A stretch of DNA of 44,631 nucleotides from an uncultured Bacteroidia bacterium (GCA_902785065.1 CACZXH010000021.1:1-44631), one strand, 5' to 3'. Numbered from the stretch's first letter, positions 24,528 to 34,464 are shown. Numbers and translations: made by a program. Notes: a model not told the origin generated them from the letters alone.

Positions 24528-25844
24528 ATGGCCTTTGCCGGCAGCGCCATCGGCCTCGGCAATATCTGGCGTTTCCCGTACCTGGTGGGCCAGGACGGCG
24601 GCGCGGCCTTCGTCATCATCTATGTCATCGCCACGCTTCTCATCTCCCTGCCCATCTTCTTCGCCGAATCGGTCGTAGGCCGGCGCACCGGTGCGAACTG
24701 CCGCGGCGCGTTCATCGAACTGGGCAAAGGCACCGCGTGGCCTTACCTGGGGTTCCTGATGGTGTTCACCCCCCTGTGGATTGTCTCCTACTACAGTGTC
24801 GTGGGCGGCTGGTCGCTGGAGTACCTGATTCAGGCGCTCCGCCTGGACTTCATCCACACGTCGCCGGATGCCATGAGCGGCTCCTTCGAGCGCTTCATTT
24901 CCCGGACCTGGGCACCGCTGGGTTTCCACCTGGCTTTCCTGGCCATCACCGTCACGATTGTCGCCCTCGGCGTAAAGTCCGGCATCGAGAAATTCAGCAA
25001 GATCTGCCTCCCGGTCCTGTTTGCGCTGGTGGTGATCATCGCGGTGTACTCGCTCACCCTGCCGGGCGCGCAGAAAGGCCTTGCATACCTGTTCAAGCCC
25101 GATTTTTCGAAAGTGACCATCGGCACGTGCCTGGATGCGCTGGGGCAGTCGTTCTATTCCCTGTCGCTGGGCATGGGCATCATCATCACCTATTCCTCCT
25201 ACGTGAGCAAGAAGGAGAATCTGATGGTTTCCGGTGCGGGAACGGCCATTTCCGACATGCTGTTCGCCATCCTCGCGGGCGTCGCGATCATGCCGGCCGT
25301 GTTCGCCGCCGGCATCGAGCCGGGCAGCGGCCCCGGCCTGATCTTCGACACGCTGCCGTACATTTTCGCCCGGATGGGCTTGAATATGCCGTGGATCAGT
25401 TCCATCGCCGCCATCCTGTTCTTCTTGACCATCCTGTTCGCGGCCCTGACTTCGTCCATTTCCCTGATCGAGGTGGGGGTGGCGTACCTCACCGAGGAAC
25501 GGGGATTCAAGCGCGGATGGGCCTGCTTGTTCCTGTTCGTCATCACCGGTGTCCTCGGCGGCCTGTGCAGCCTGTCTTTCGGCCCGCTCGCGGACGTGAA
25601 GGTCTTCGACATGGGCCTGTTCGACCTGTTCGACACCGTCGCCTCCAACGTTCTCCTCACGGTCGGCGGCCTCCTGGTAGTCCTGTTCGTGGGTTGGAAG
25701 ATGCCCAAGGCCGATGTCTTTGATGAGCTGACCAACGGCGGAACGAAACGCCGCAACAGCCGTCTGTTCAATTTCTTCTACTTCCTGATCCGGTACGTCG
25801 CGCCCGTCGGCGTCGCTATTCTGATCCTTTCCAACCTGCTATGA
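24528..25844 (+). CDS. Sodium-dependent transporter, SNF (neurotransmitter:sodium symporter) family, copy 1; start uncertain
   Basis: A multi-pass inner-membrane symporter, 438 residues from ATG 24528. The first helix has the family signature [35 protein letters not shown] and the late [21 protein letters not shown] segments are also typical. The frame upstream of this ATG still encodes family-like residues (KNAVI, compare FAVI in copy 2), yet no ATG, GTG or TTG is found in frame between the folA stop and 24528. So the gene may start at this internal ATG, lacking about a dozen N-terminal residues, or its true start may have been lost. Substrate is probably an amino acid; not determined. Confidence 0.85.
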   Translation: MAFAGSAIGLGNIWRFPYLVGQDGGAAFVIIYVIATLLISLPIFFAESVVGRRTGANCRGAFIELGKGTAWPYLGFLMVFTPLWIVSYYSVVGGWSLEYLIQALRLDFIHTSPDAMSGSFERFISRTWAPLGFHLAFLAITVTIVALGVKSGIEKFSKICLPVLFALVVIIAVYSLTLPGAQKGLAYLFKPDFSKVTIGTCLDALGQSFYSLSLGMGIIITYSSYVSKKENLMVSGAGTAISDMLFAILAGVAIMPAVFAAGIEPGSGPGLIFDTLPYIFARMGLNMPWISSIAAILFFLTILFAALTSSISLIEVGVAYLTEERGFKRGWACLFLFVITGVLGGLCSLSFGPLADVKVFDMGLFDLFDTVASNVLLTVGGLLVVLFVGWKMPKADVFDELTNGGTKRRNSRLFNFFYFLIRYVAPVGVAILILSNLL

Positions 25845-27202
25845 CGCCCCGGGAGAACTTCGGCAGCCGCTTTGCGGTGATCATGGCCATGGCCGGCAGC
25901 GCCGTGGGCCTCGGCAATATCTGGCGCTTCCCCTACATGGTGGGGGAACACGGCGGCGCGGCCTTCATCATCCTGTACGCGCTGGCAAGTTTCATCCTGG
26001 TCCTCCCCATTTTTTTCGCGGAGACCATCATCGGACGCCGCAGCCGCCAGGGCACCTTCGGGGCCATGGAAAAGCTCGCACCCGGCTCCCGCTGGAAGTG
26101 GCTGGGCCTGTTGACCGTCATGGCGCCCATCATTATCCTGAGCTACTACAGCGTCGTGGGTGGCTGGTCGGTGGAATACCTGTACAAGGCGGTGTGCCTG
26201 GACTTTACGAATACGCCCCCGGAGCAGATCCAGGGCTTCTTCGGCCAATTCATCTCCTCCACCGGCGTTCCCATCGCGGTCCATACCATCTTCATGCTCC
26301 TGGTCGCGGGAATCGTCCTGGCGGGCGTCAAGAAAGGCATTGAAGGTTTCACGAAGGTGACGATGCCGGTTCTGTTCGTGCTGATTGTCGCCCTCGCCAT
26401 CTATTCCGTGACGCTTCCGGGCGCCTCCGAGGGCGTCGCCTACCTTGTCAAGCCCGATTTCTCCAAGGTCGATGCGCGCGCGGTCGCGGCCGCCATGGGC
26501 CAGGCCTTCTTCTCCCTGTCGCTGGGCGTGGGTACGATCCTTACCTATGCGTCATACATGCGGAAGGAGGAGAATATCCTGGCGGCAGGAATCGGCACGG
26601 CCGTTTCGGACCTGTTGTTTGCCATCATCGCGGGGTTTGCCGTGATGCCGGCCGTGTTCGCCGCAGGCATCGCCCCCGGCGCCGGCCCCGGCCTGGTATT
26701 CGACACCCTGCCCTATATCTTCAACCGGATGGGCGCGAACATTCCCTGGCTCAGCGCCGCCATCGCCATCATTTTCTTCGTGACGATCCTTGTGGCGGCC
26801 CTCACCTCGGCCATTTCGATGATGGAGGTAGGCGTGGCCTACCTGACGGAAGAAAAGGGCATGCGACGGCCGACGGCGGTGTTCCTGATTACGGCATTCG
26901 CCTGGACCGTGGGCGTGCTGTGCAGCCTGTCCTTCGGCCCGCTGGCCGATGTCAAACTGCTGGGTAACAGCATCTTCGATTTCCTGGACAAGCTCTGCTC
27001 CGACTGGCTCCTGCCTGCCGGCGGTCTGCTGTTCACGCTGTTTGTGGGATGGAAGATGGCCCGGCCCGATGTCTATGCGGAATTCACCAACGAGGGCACG
27101 CTCAAAGCGAACGTCCGGATTTTCAACGTCATCTGGTTCCTGATCCGGTACGTCGCCCCTGTGGGCATTGTCGTGGTATTCTTGACGAATCTGATTCTCT
27201 AA
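25841..27202 (+). CDS. Sodium-dependent transporter, SNF family, copy 2
   Basis: A 453-residue multi-pass symporter closely related to the preceding gene, starting in a four-base ATGA overlap with it. It has the complete N-terminus [15 protein letters not shown] and the helix 1 signature [14 protein letters not shown], plus [14 protein letters not shown], the [20 protein letters not shown] loop and [14 protein letters not shown]. These proteins import amino acids or related solutes using sodium. Tandem duplication followed by divergence is likely. Its stop shares four bases (CTAA) with the mutS stop on the other strand. Confidence 0.9.
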   Translation: MTPRENFGSRFAVIMAMAGSAVGLGNIWRFPYMVGEHGGAAFIILYALASFILVLPIFFAETIIGRRSRQGTFGAMEKLAPGSRWKWLGLLTVMAPIIILSYYSVVGGWSVEYLYKAVCLDFTNTPPEQIQGFFGQFISSTGVPIAVHTIFMLLVAGIVLAGVKKGIEGFTKVTMPVLFVLIVALAIYSVTLPGASEGVAYLVKPDFSKVDARAVAAAMGQAFFSLSLGVGTILTYASYMRKEENILAAGIGTAVSDLLFAIIAGFAVMPAVFAAGIAPGAGPGLVFDTLPYIFNRMGANIPWLSAAIAIIFFVTILVAALTSAISMMEVGVAYLTEEKGMRRPTAVFLITAFAWTVGVLCSLSFGPLADVKLLGNSIFDFLDKLCSDWLLPAGGLLFTLFVGWKMARPDVYAEFTNEGTLKANVRIFNVIWFLIRYVAPVGIVVVFLTNLIL

Positions 27203-29725
27203 ACCCCCAGCTCGTCCTTCATCCCTCTCAGCGCGTCGAACGCTTGGAGGGGTGTCATGTTGTTGAGGTCCAAAGATTTGAGCCGGTCGCGGAGGGATTC
27301 CAGGAGCGGGTCGTCCAGCTGGAACATGGAGAGTTGGATGGAGCCGTCCTTCTCCACGCGGCCTTCCTTGGTGTTGTGCGGCTTGACGGGCGTGAGGGCA
27401 CCGATGCGCTCGAGGGCCTGGGAGTTCTCCAGGGCCTTCAGCGTCCGCTCGGCGCTTTCCAGCACCGGGGCGGGCATGCCGGCCATGCGGGCGACGTGGA
27501 TACCGAAACTGTGGGCCGTGCCGCCTTCCTTGATCTTGCGGAGGAAAATGACCTCCTTCCCCACCTCCTTCACCGTCACGTGGAAGTTCTTCACGCGCGG
27601 GAAAACGCCTTCCAGGTCGTTCAGTTCGTGATAATGGGTGGCAAAGAGCGTTTTCGCACCCTTGCCGTACTCGTGGATATACTCCACGATACCGCGGGCG
27701 ATGGACATGCCGTCGTAGGTCGATGTGCCGCGGCCGATCTCGTCCAGCAGGACCAGCGACCGGGCGCTGAGGTTGTGCAGGATCATCGCCGTCTCCAGCA
27801 TTTCCACCATGAAGGTGGACTCGCCGCGGGAGATGTTGTCCGTCGCGCCCACGCGGGTGAAGATCTTGTCGAAGTAACCGATCCGGGCCGAGGCCGCCGG
27901 CACGAAGGAGCCCGTCTGCGCGAGCAGGACAATGAGCGCTGTCTGCCGCAGGAGGGCGGATTTACCGGCCATGTTCGGACCGGTCAAAATGATGATCTGC
28001 TGCGTCTTGGAATCCAGGAAGACGTCGTTCGGGACGTATTCCTCGCCGGCAGGCATCAACGTCTCGATGACCGGATGGCGGCCCGCCTTGATGTCCAGTG
28101 ACAGGGAATCGTCCATCACGGGCCGGCAGTAATGCCGGTTCTCCGCCTGCTCCGCGAAGCCCGCGAGCACATCCAGCTTCGCCAGGATACGGCTGTTCTT
28201 CTGGATGGCGACGATGCAGTCCTGGACGTGGGCGATCAGGTTGGCGTACAGGCGGGTTTCAATCTCGTAGATGCGGCTTTCAGCCGTGACGATCTTCTCC
28301 TCGTATTCCTTCAGCTCCTCGGTGATGTAGCGCTCCGCATTGACCAGGGTCTGCTTGCGGATCCATTCCGGGGGAACCTTGTCCTTGAAGGTGTTGCGGA
28401 CTTCGATATAGTAGCCGAAAACGTTGTTGTAGACAGGTAATCCTTGCCGCTGCCGGAAAGTCCGCGCAGCTCGTCCAGGTCCTCGTTCACGCCCTCGGCG
28501 ATGACGGGCCCTTTGCCGATCTGAGCGGCCGGCTCCGGGTCCAGGGTATTGACAATCTCCTTGTAGATCTTCTCACAGCCCACGAGCCCCCGCATCAGTT
28601 TGTCCAGTGCGTCGCATCCCTGGCCGGCGCAGTTTTCGCGCAGCGGGCCGAGCTGGGCGAGGCCGCGGCTGAGCTGCAGGACCTCGCGCGGAAGCGCCTT
28701 GCCGTTCGCGACGCGCCCCAGGATGCGGTCCAGGTCGCCGAGCTTGCCCAATTCCTCCTGTACCTGTGCCAGGGAGTCAGGATGGTCGACAAAGAACTGG
28801 ACGATGTCATAGCGGTGGTCCAGCTCTTTCCGGTCCAGGACCGGCATCGCGAGCCAGTTGCGGAGCAGGCGCGCGCCCATCGGCGAGGAGCAGCGGTCAA
28901 TGGTTTCCACCAGCGAAACGCCCTCGCGGCCCGACGCAGCTTGGAAGACTTCCAGGTTCCGGAGGGTGAACGGGTCCATCCACACGAACTTGGCCTCATC
29001 GATGCGGCCGAGGGTGGAAATGTTCCTTAGGCCCACGTGCTGCGTCTGCTCGAGATAGACCATCAGGGCGCCGGCAGCGCACAGCCCGAGCGGCATCGTG
29101 TCCACCGCGAAGCCCTTGAGACTGTCCACGCGGAGCTGCCGCTTGAGCTTCTCCACCGCCGCGTCATACACGAAGGCCCATTCGTCCAGGGATGTCGTGT
29201 AATAGTCGCCGAAGCGGTCCGCGAGCCCATCAGGGTGCCGATGTAGTCCAGCGAGCCCTGTGCGACCTGGAACTGTCCGGTGGACACATCCAGGAAGGCG
29301 GCGCCGCACAGGTCGCGCTCGAAGGCGAGGCCGCACAGGTAGTTGTTCTCCTTGATTTCCAGCATGTTCTCGCCGAAGGAGATGCCCGGCGTGACGATTT
29401 CCGTCACCCCGCGCTTGACGAGTTTCTTCGCGAACTTCGGGTCCTCCAGCTGGTCGCAGATAGCGACCTTGAAACCGGCGCGGACCAGTTTCGTGAGGTA
29501 ATTCTCGATGGCGTGGTGCGGGAAGCCGGCCATGGGGATGGGCCCCTTGTCGCCGTTGGATTTCTTCGTCTGCACGAGGCCCAGCACCCGGGACGCCGTC
29601 ACGGCGTCATCCGAGTAGGTCTCATAGAAGTCCCCCACGCGGTACAGCAGCAGCGCCTCGGGGTGCTGTGCCTTCACCTCGAAAAACTGCCTGATCAGGG
29701 GGGTGTCTTCCGCCATCTTCGCCAT
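27199..29725 (-). pseudogene. mutS: MutS mismatch-repair ATPase, broken by two frame-shifting internal deletions
   Basis: Three collinear pieces in three frames make up one MutS. Piece 1 (29725 to about 29230) has the mismatch-binding GDFYETYS motif. Piece 2 (about 29225 to 28436) covers the connector and core. Piece 3 (about 28431 to 27199) has Walker [13 protein letters not shown] and Walker [17 protein letters not shown]. At the first junction LDYIGTLM runs into LADRFGDYY; at the second GKDYL runs into YNNVFGYY. Against Bacteroides MutS recalled from memory, roughly 16-18 and 18-19 residues are missing, so each lesion is a deletion of about 50 bases, both leaving a remainder of 1 on division by 3. 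Either the gene is dead or the assembly is wrong here. Confidence 0.88.
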
Positions 29726-29748
29726 ACTGTCTGCTTTTTCGGAACATA

Positions 29749-29756
29749 CAAAGATA
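29749..29756 (-). promoter_or_regulatory. -7 promoter box for mutS
   Basis: Minus strand TATCTTTG fits TAnnTTTG, 23 bases before the ATG at 29725. It diverges from the box at 29769-29776. Confidence 0.5.
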
Positions 29757-29768
29757 CGATTTTTTAGT

Positions 29769-29776
29769 TAACTTTG
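29769..29776 (+). promoter_or_regulatory. -7 promoter box for the glycosyltransferase gene
   Basis: TAACTTTG fits TAnnTTTG, with six bases to the ATG at 29783; the transcript is probably leaderless or nearly so. Confidence 0.55.
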
Positions 29777-29782
29777 TAAGTT

Positions 29783-31114
29783 ATGAAACGTGTCCTCGTC
29801 ATCACTTACTACTGGCCGCCGTCCGGCGGATCGGGGGTCCAGCGTTGGGTAAAATTTGCGAAATATCTGCCCTTGGAAGGGTGGCATCCGGTCATCTATA
29901 CGCCGGAAAATCCGGAATATACGGCCATCGACCATACCCTGGAGGCGGAGATTCCGCACGACACGGAGATCCTCCGACGCCTGATCACCGAACCGTACGA
30001 CATGTACCGCAAGCTGATGGGCAAGGGGGCGTCGACGGACATGAAGACGCTCACGGCCGGGGCGTCCAAGGGCGAGGTCACAGAAATCTCGTCCGGGAAA
30101 AAGACGTTCAAGCAGCGCCTCTCGCTGTGGATCCGCGGCAACCTGTTCGTGCCGGATCCGCGTGTGGGCTGGGTGCGTCCCAGCGTGCGTTTCCTAAAAG
30201 AATATCTGGTGGAACATCCAGTCGATGTAGTCGTTACGACCGGTCCGCCTCATTCGATGCATCTGATCGGCCAGCGGCTGCACAAGGAGCTCGGGATTCC
30301 CTGGATTCCCGATTTCCGCGACCCGTGGACCCGGATGTACTACCTTAAGCACTTGCCGATGACCCGCCGTACGTGGCGCCGGCTCCGGTCGATGGAGCAG
30401 TCCGTGCTGGACGAATGCTCCACCGTGCTGGCCGTCACGCCGCTTGTGCAGGAAGAGTTCCAGGCGCAGACGAAAACGCCCGTGGCGATGATTACGAACG
30501 GATACGACGGCGGCGATTTTGACCAGCCCGTCGAACCGGACGGCCTGTTCAATGTCGTGCACACCGGCCTGTTCGCCGCCGATGGCAATCCGCTGAACCT
30601 CTGGAAGGCGCTGGGCGTCAAGGCCTGGGCCGATGCGGACTTCAAGAAAGCGCTCCGGCTCCGGCTGGTGGGTAGGGTGGACCGCGAGGTGTATGCCGCC
30701 ATTGAGGAGGCGGGGCTCCGCGACAACGTCGTGGACCTCGGCTACTGCGACCACCTGACGGCGGTCCGCGAACAGCTCGCCGCCTCGGTCCTCATCCTGC
30801 CGCTCCGCAACGATCCGGAATACCGACCCATCCTGCCGGGCAAGCTGTTCGAGTACCTCGCCTCGCGGCGGCCCGTGCTCGGCATCGGCCAGGAGGACGG
30901 AGCCATGGCCCGCGTCCTCGCCGACACCGGCGCCGGCGTCACCGCCGACTGGGACAACCTGGAGACGATGCGCGCTTTCATTGACCAGGCCTGGGAGCAG
31001 CACAAAGCCGGCGGAGTACCTCCCGTCGCGGGCGACATCGCCCGTTTCTCCCGCCGCAACCTCACCCGTGAGCTCGCCGCCCTGCTGGAGCGCGTCTCCT
31101 CCGAAAACAAGTAA
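29783..31114 (+). CDS. GT4-like glycosyltransferase
   Basis: A 443-residue cytoplasmic enzyme of GT-B type. The N-terminal domain opens ITYYWPPSGGSGVQRWVKFAK, typical of GT4-like enzymes that recognise an acceptor, with TTGPPHSMHLIG and IPDFRDPW further on. The C-terminal donor-binding domain has NVVHTGLF, LRLVGRVDREV and the EYRPILPGKLFEYLASRRPVLG segment with the glutamate that contacts the nucleotide sugar. The substrate cannot be told. The YfhO-like membrane gene starts four bases later, and such pairs are often linked to surface glycan assembly; that is inference. Confidence 0.85.
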   Translation: MKRVLVITYYWPPSGGSGVQRWVKFAKYLPLEGWHPVIYTPENPEYTAIDHTLEAEIPHDTEILRRLITEPYDMYRKLMGKGASTDMKTLTAGASKGEVTEISSGKKTFKQRLSLWIRGNLFVPDPRVGWVRPSVRFLKEYLVEHPVDVVVTTGPPHSMHLIGQRLHKELGIPWIPDFRDPWTRMYYLKHLPMTRRTWRRLRSMEQSVLDECSTVLAVTPLVQEEFQAQTKTPVAMITNGYDGGDFDQPVEPDGLFNVVHTGLFAADGNPLNLWKALGVKAWADADFKKALRLRLVGRVDREVYAAIEEAGLRDNVVDLGYCDHLTAVREQLAASVLILPLRNDPEYRPILPGKLFEYLASRRPVLGIGQEDGAMARVLADTGAGVTADWDNLETMRAFIDQAWEQHKAGGVPPVAGDIARFSRRNLTRELAALLERVSSENK

Positions 31115-31117
31115 GAC

Positions 31118-33658
31118 ATGGACAAGAAACTCTTGAAGAACCTTGGTATCGCCCTCGGCGCCGTCCTCTTTTTCCTCGTGCTCAGCTACGCTTTCGTGCC
31201 GCAGGTGCTGGACGGGAAGATCGTGAATCAGAGCGACATATCCGGCTACATAGGCATGTCCCATGAGATGTCGGAATGGAACGCCGCGCACCCGGACGAC
31301 CCCACCTACTGGACGGACGCGATGTTCGGCGGCATGCCCACGACGGCCATTTCCACGCAGAATGGCGGGGATGCCACGCAAGGCATCTACAACCTGCTGC
31401 TGACGGGCAAGCGGCCCGCGACGTACCTGTTCATTGCCTTGCTGGGCGCGTTCCTGCTGATGCTGTCGCTCGGCATCAGTTGGCCGCTGGCCATCGGCGG
31501 CGCCATCGCCGTCGCCTTCTGCTCGTACAACTTCCAGATCATCCAGGTGGGCCACAATACGAAGATGCAGGCGATCGCCTTCTTCCCGTGGGTGCTGGCC
31601 GCGCTCGTCTATACCTACCGGAGCATCGAAAGCAAGAGCCGCTGGCTTGCGAAAGTGCTCCTGGGCGCGGTCCTGTTCAGCCTGGCGCTGAGCCTGCAGA
31701 TCAAGGCCAATCACCAGCAAATCACCTATTACCTCGCCATCCTGGTGCTGCTCTTCGCGCTGGTGGAGTTCATCGACATCCTGGTCCGGAAGGACAAGGA
31801 CTCCCTGGCGGCTAAAACGGTGCGCAAAACCCGCCTGACGCGGTTCTTCATTGCATCGGCCCTGCTGCTGGTCGTCGGCGGCGTGGGAATCGCCACGAAC
31901 GTGAACAAGCTGCTTCCGCTTGCGAAATACACCCCGAACACCATGCGCGGCGGGTCCGAACTGACACAGGACGGAGCGGTCAAAGGCGGCGGACTGGACC
32001 TGGACTATGCCACGGCTTGGTCCTACGGCTGGGAGGAGCTCCCGAACCTCATGATTCCGAACTTCAACGGCGGCTCGTCGGCGCAGGCCGTGGACCCGGC
32101 GAAATCCGAAACCATCAAGCTGCTCAAGCGTGCCGGCCAGACAGGGACGCGCGAGATTGCGAAGGCCCTGCCCCTCTACTGGGGGCCGCAGCCTTTCACG
32201 GCCGGGCCCATGTATATGGGCGCGATCACCGTGTTCCTGTTCGTCCTGGGTCTGTTCCTGTACAAGGGGAAGGAGAAATGGTGGCTCATCGCGGGCACGG
32301 TCATCGCCGTCCTGATGGCGGTGGGCAGCCATTTCATGGCCTTTACGAAGCTCTGTTTCCATGTCTTGCCGCTGTACAACAAGTTCCGGACGGTGTCCAT
32401 GGCGCTCGTTGTCCTGCAGGTGACGCTGCCTGTGCTGGGCTTCCTCACCCTGGACCACATCGTCAAGGATGGCTATGACCGGAAGTCATTCCTCCGCAAG
32501 AGTGCCATCGCCTTCGCCCTCACGGGCGGCCTCTGCCTTCTGTTCTTCCTGATCCCGACGCTCGCGGGCGACTTCTCGTCGGCCGCCGACGCGGGCCAGC
32601 AGGACGTCCTCGTGGAGGCTTTCCAGGCGGACCGCATCGCCCTGCTGCGCCAGGATGCCCTGATGTCCTTCTTCCTCATCGCCGCCACCTGGGGCTTCCT
32701 GCTCTGGGCCGGCCTGTCGGAGAAGAAAAACCCCATCCGGAAGGTCATCGCCAGCCTCGCCATTTGCGCGCTGGTGCTCGTAAACCTCTTCGCGACGGGC
32801 AAGCGCTACCTGAACGCGGACCACTTCACCACGCCGAAGGACTTCAACAAACCTTTTGCCGAGCGGTCGGTGGACAAGCTGATCAAGGTCGATCCGGACC
32901 CGTCCTACCGCATTCTGGACCTTTCGGTCAATGTGTTCAATTCGGCCGTACCGTCCTACCACCACAAGAACGTCGGCGGTTATTCTCCGGCCAAGCTCCA
33001 GCGCTACCAGGACCTCATCGAGCACTATCTGACGGGCGAGATCAACAAGATCTACGGCGTCCTGCAGACGGCGGAAACCATTGACGACGTGGAGAATGGT
33101 ATGCCGGATACGCCGGTCCTGAATGCGTTGAATACGAGATATATCATCATCGGCGGAGACTACCCGCCGGTGGTGAATGCGAACACCCTCGGCAACGCCT
33201 GGTTCGTGGACGAGGTCGTCACGGCCGTGACGCCCGACGAGGAGATCGCCTTCCTGGGCAGTGTCGACCTGCGGCGCCAGGCTGTCATCGGCCAGGACAT
33301 GCCCGCGGTGACCGCCGCGCCGGCCGACACCACGGACACCATCGTCATGACCGCCTACGCTCCGAACGAACTCCGGTATCATTACACCGCTTCGGCCGAC
33401 CGCCTCGCCGTCTTCAGCGAAATCTACTACCCCAACGGATGGAAAGCGCAGGTGGACGGTGCTCCCGTCGATGTCCTGCGCGCGGACTGGACGCTTCGGG
33501 CAGCGCAGCTTCCGGCGGGCGAGCACGACCTCGTGATGCGTTTCGAGCCCGACTCCTACCGCATCGGCGCGAACGTTTCCCGCGCCTCCTCCATCACCCT
33601 GATCATTTTGCTCCTCCTCTCCATCGCCGGCCTTTTCCTCCCGGCCCGAAAGAAATGA
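31118..33658 (+). CDS. YfhO-like multi-pass membrane protein
   Basis: An 846-residue integral membrane protein with many hydrophobic segments, including about residues 8-28, 105-130, 135-155, 180-215, 245-260, 365-400, 425-450, 465-490, 530-580 and a final one at about 820-840 (SITLIILLLLSIAGLFLP) followed by ARKK. A large soluble loop of about 240 residues precedes the last segment. The first loop (YWTDAMFGGMPTTAI) and the ending match YfhO-family proteins, GT-C-like enzymes thought to modify surface polymers. Start ATG 31118 is four bases after the glycosyltransferase stop, and its own stop overlaps the next ATG. Substrate unknown. Confidence 0.75.
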   Translation: MDKKLLKNLGIALGAVLFFLVLSYAFVPQVLDGKIVNQSDISGYIGMSHEMSEWNAAHPDDPTYWTDAMFGGMPTTAISTQNGGDATQGIYNLLLTGKRPATYLFIALLGAFLLMLSLGISWPLAIGGAIAVAFCSYNFQIIQVGHNTKMQAIAFFPWVLAALVYTYRSIESKSRWLAKVLLGAVLFSLALSLQIKANHQQITYYLAILVLLFALVEFIDILVRKDKDSLAAKTVRKTRLTRFFIASALLLVVGGVGIATNVNKLLPLAKYTPNTMRGGSELTQDGAVKGGGLDLDYATAWSYGWEELPNLMIPNFNGGSSAQAVDPAKSETIKLLKRAGQTGTREIAKALPLYWGPQPFTAGPMYMGAITVFLFVLGLFLYKGKEKWWLIAGTVIAVLMAVGSHFMAFTKLCFHVLPLYNKFRTVSMALVVLQVTLPVLGFLTLDHIVKDGYDRKSFLRKSAIAFALTGGLCLLFFLIPTLAGDFSSAADAGQQDVLVEAFQADRIALLRQDALMSFFLIAATWGFLLWAGLSEKKNPIRKVIASLAICALVLVNLFATGKRYLNADHFTTPKDFNKPFAERSVDKLIKVDPDPSYRILDLSVNVFNSAVPSYHHKNVGGYSPAKLQRYQDLIEHYLTGEINKIYGVLQTAETIDDVENGMPDTPVLNALNTRYIIIGGDYPPVVNANTLGNAWFVDEVVTAVTPDEEIAFLGSVDLRRQAVIGQDMPAVTAAPADTTDTIVMTAYAPNELRYHYTASADRLAVFSEIYYPNGWKAQVDGAPVDVLRADWTLRAAQLPAGEHDLVMRFEPDSYRIGANVSRASSITLIILLLLSIAGLFLPARKK

Positions 33659-34356
33659 AACGCGTTGTTTTAGCCATGCTGGTCCTCGCCACCGGGCTCC
33701 CCGCTGCGGCGCAGGGCGTCCGCAAGACGGCGGACGAGTTCAACAAGATGTCCCGCGGCGACACCTCGCTGGTGGAACTGCACGGCGTAGTGAGCCGGCT
33801 GAGAAGCAATCCACGCGGCGTGTTCTGGCTGAAGGACGCAACGGGAGAGGCTTACATTTACGGACTCGTGGACGGTCGGCCGGGATCGGACGTGAGCTTC
33901 GTGCAGATGCAGGTTGTTGTCGGCGACACCCTGACGGTCGTCGGGCGCCATACGGTGTATAACGGCACGACCATCGAGATGGCCGGCGGGCATCTCATCC
34001 GCAAGGCGAACGGTCCCCGGCACGCGGAAGAATGGGCTCGGGCGCAAGCGCCGGACCAGTGGCCCTCCTTCAAGGGAAAAGGCACGGACGCCTTCTCCGC
34101 CTGGGTCACGGCCCATCTGAAGTACCCGAAAGACGCCAAGGCCGCCCACGTCGACGGAACGGTCCGGGTCAAGTTCGTGATCGGCACGAACGGCGGCGTG
34201 CAGGAAGTGGAGGTGGAGAAGGGCGTATTCCCGTCCCTGGACGCCGAAGCCGTGCGCGTCGTCAAGAGCTCCCCGAAGTGGAAGCCCGGCATCAAGAACG
34301 GCAAGCCCGTCCGCGTCACCTACACCCTTCCCGTCATCTTCATCCTGCCCGATTAG
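33655..34356 (+). CDS. Secreted OB-fold / TonB C-terminal domain fusion
   Basis: A 233-residue protein. The start at 33655 overlaps the YfhO stop (ATGA) and gives a clean signal peptide (MKRVVLAMLVLATGLPAAAQ); a longer upstream in-frame reading lacks this. Residues about 35-118 look like an OB-fold (VELHGVVSRL, GVFWLKDATGEAYIYGL, VGDTLTVVGRHTVYNGTTIEMAGG). Residues about 125-233 are a TonB C-terminal domain (WPSFKGKG, LKYPKDAKAAHVDGTV, KFVIGTNG, YTLPVIFILPD), close in layout to the TonB domain of the M56 protein at 990. Unlike true TonB it has no membrane anchor. Role unknown. Confidence 0.8.
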   Translation: MKRVVLAMLVLATGLPAAAQGVRKTADEFNKMSRGDTSLVELHGVVSRLRSNPRGVFWLKDATGEAYIYGLVDGRPGSDVSFVQMQVVVGDTLTVVGRHTVYNGTTIEMAGGHLIRKANGPRHAEEWARAQAPDQWPSFKGKGTDAFSAWVTAHLKYPKDAKAAHVDGTVRVKFVIGTNGGVQEVEVEKGVFPSLDAEAVRVVKSSPKWKPGIKNGKPVRVTYTLPVIFILPD

Positions 34357-34393
34357 CGTTCTAGCCAACAGGCTGCTCGCCAACGTGTTACGA

Positions 34394-34427
34394 AGAACTC
34401 CCTGGTACATTTGCACCAGGGAGTTCT
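34394..34427. terminator. Perfect 13-base-pair hairpin between convergent genes
   Basis: AGAACTCCCTGGT at 34394-34406 and ACCAGGGAGTTCT at 34415-34427 are perfect inverted arms with an eight-base loop. It lies between the stops of the convergent genes ending at 34356 and 34465, so a bidirectional terminator is the simplest reading. No T-run follows on either strand. The plus strand also reads TACATTTG across the loop (34406-34413), a -7 box match, so a regulated promoter is the alternative. Confidence 0.5.
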
Positions 34428-34464
34428 CTGTAAATGGCTGAGTGCCAGAGAGAAGGGCGGGACG

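Noticed and set aside
28300-29240. Programmed frameshifting in mutS
   Set aside because: Conserved residues are missing at both junctions, so a ribosomal slip of one base could not rebuild the protein; deletion or assembly error fits better.
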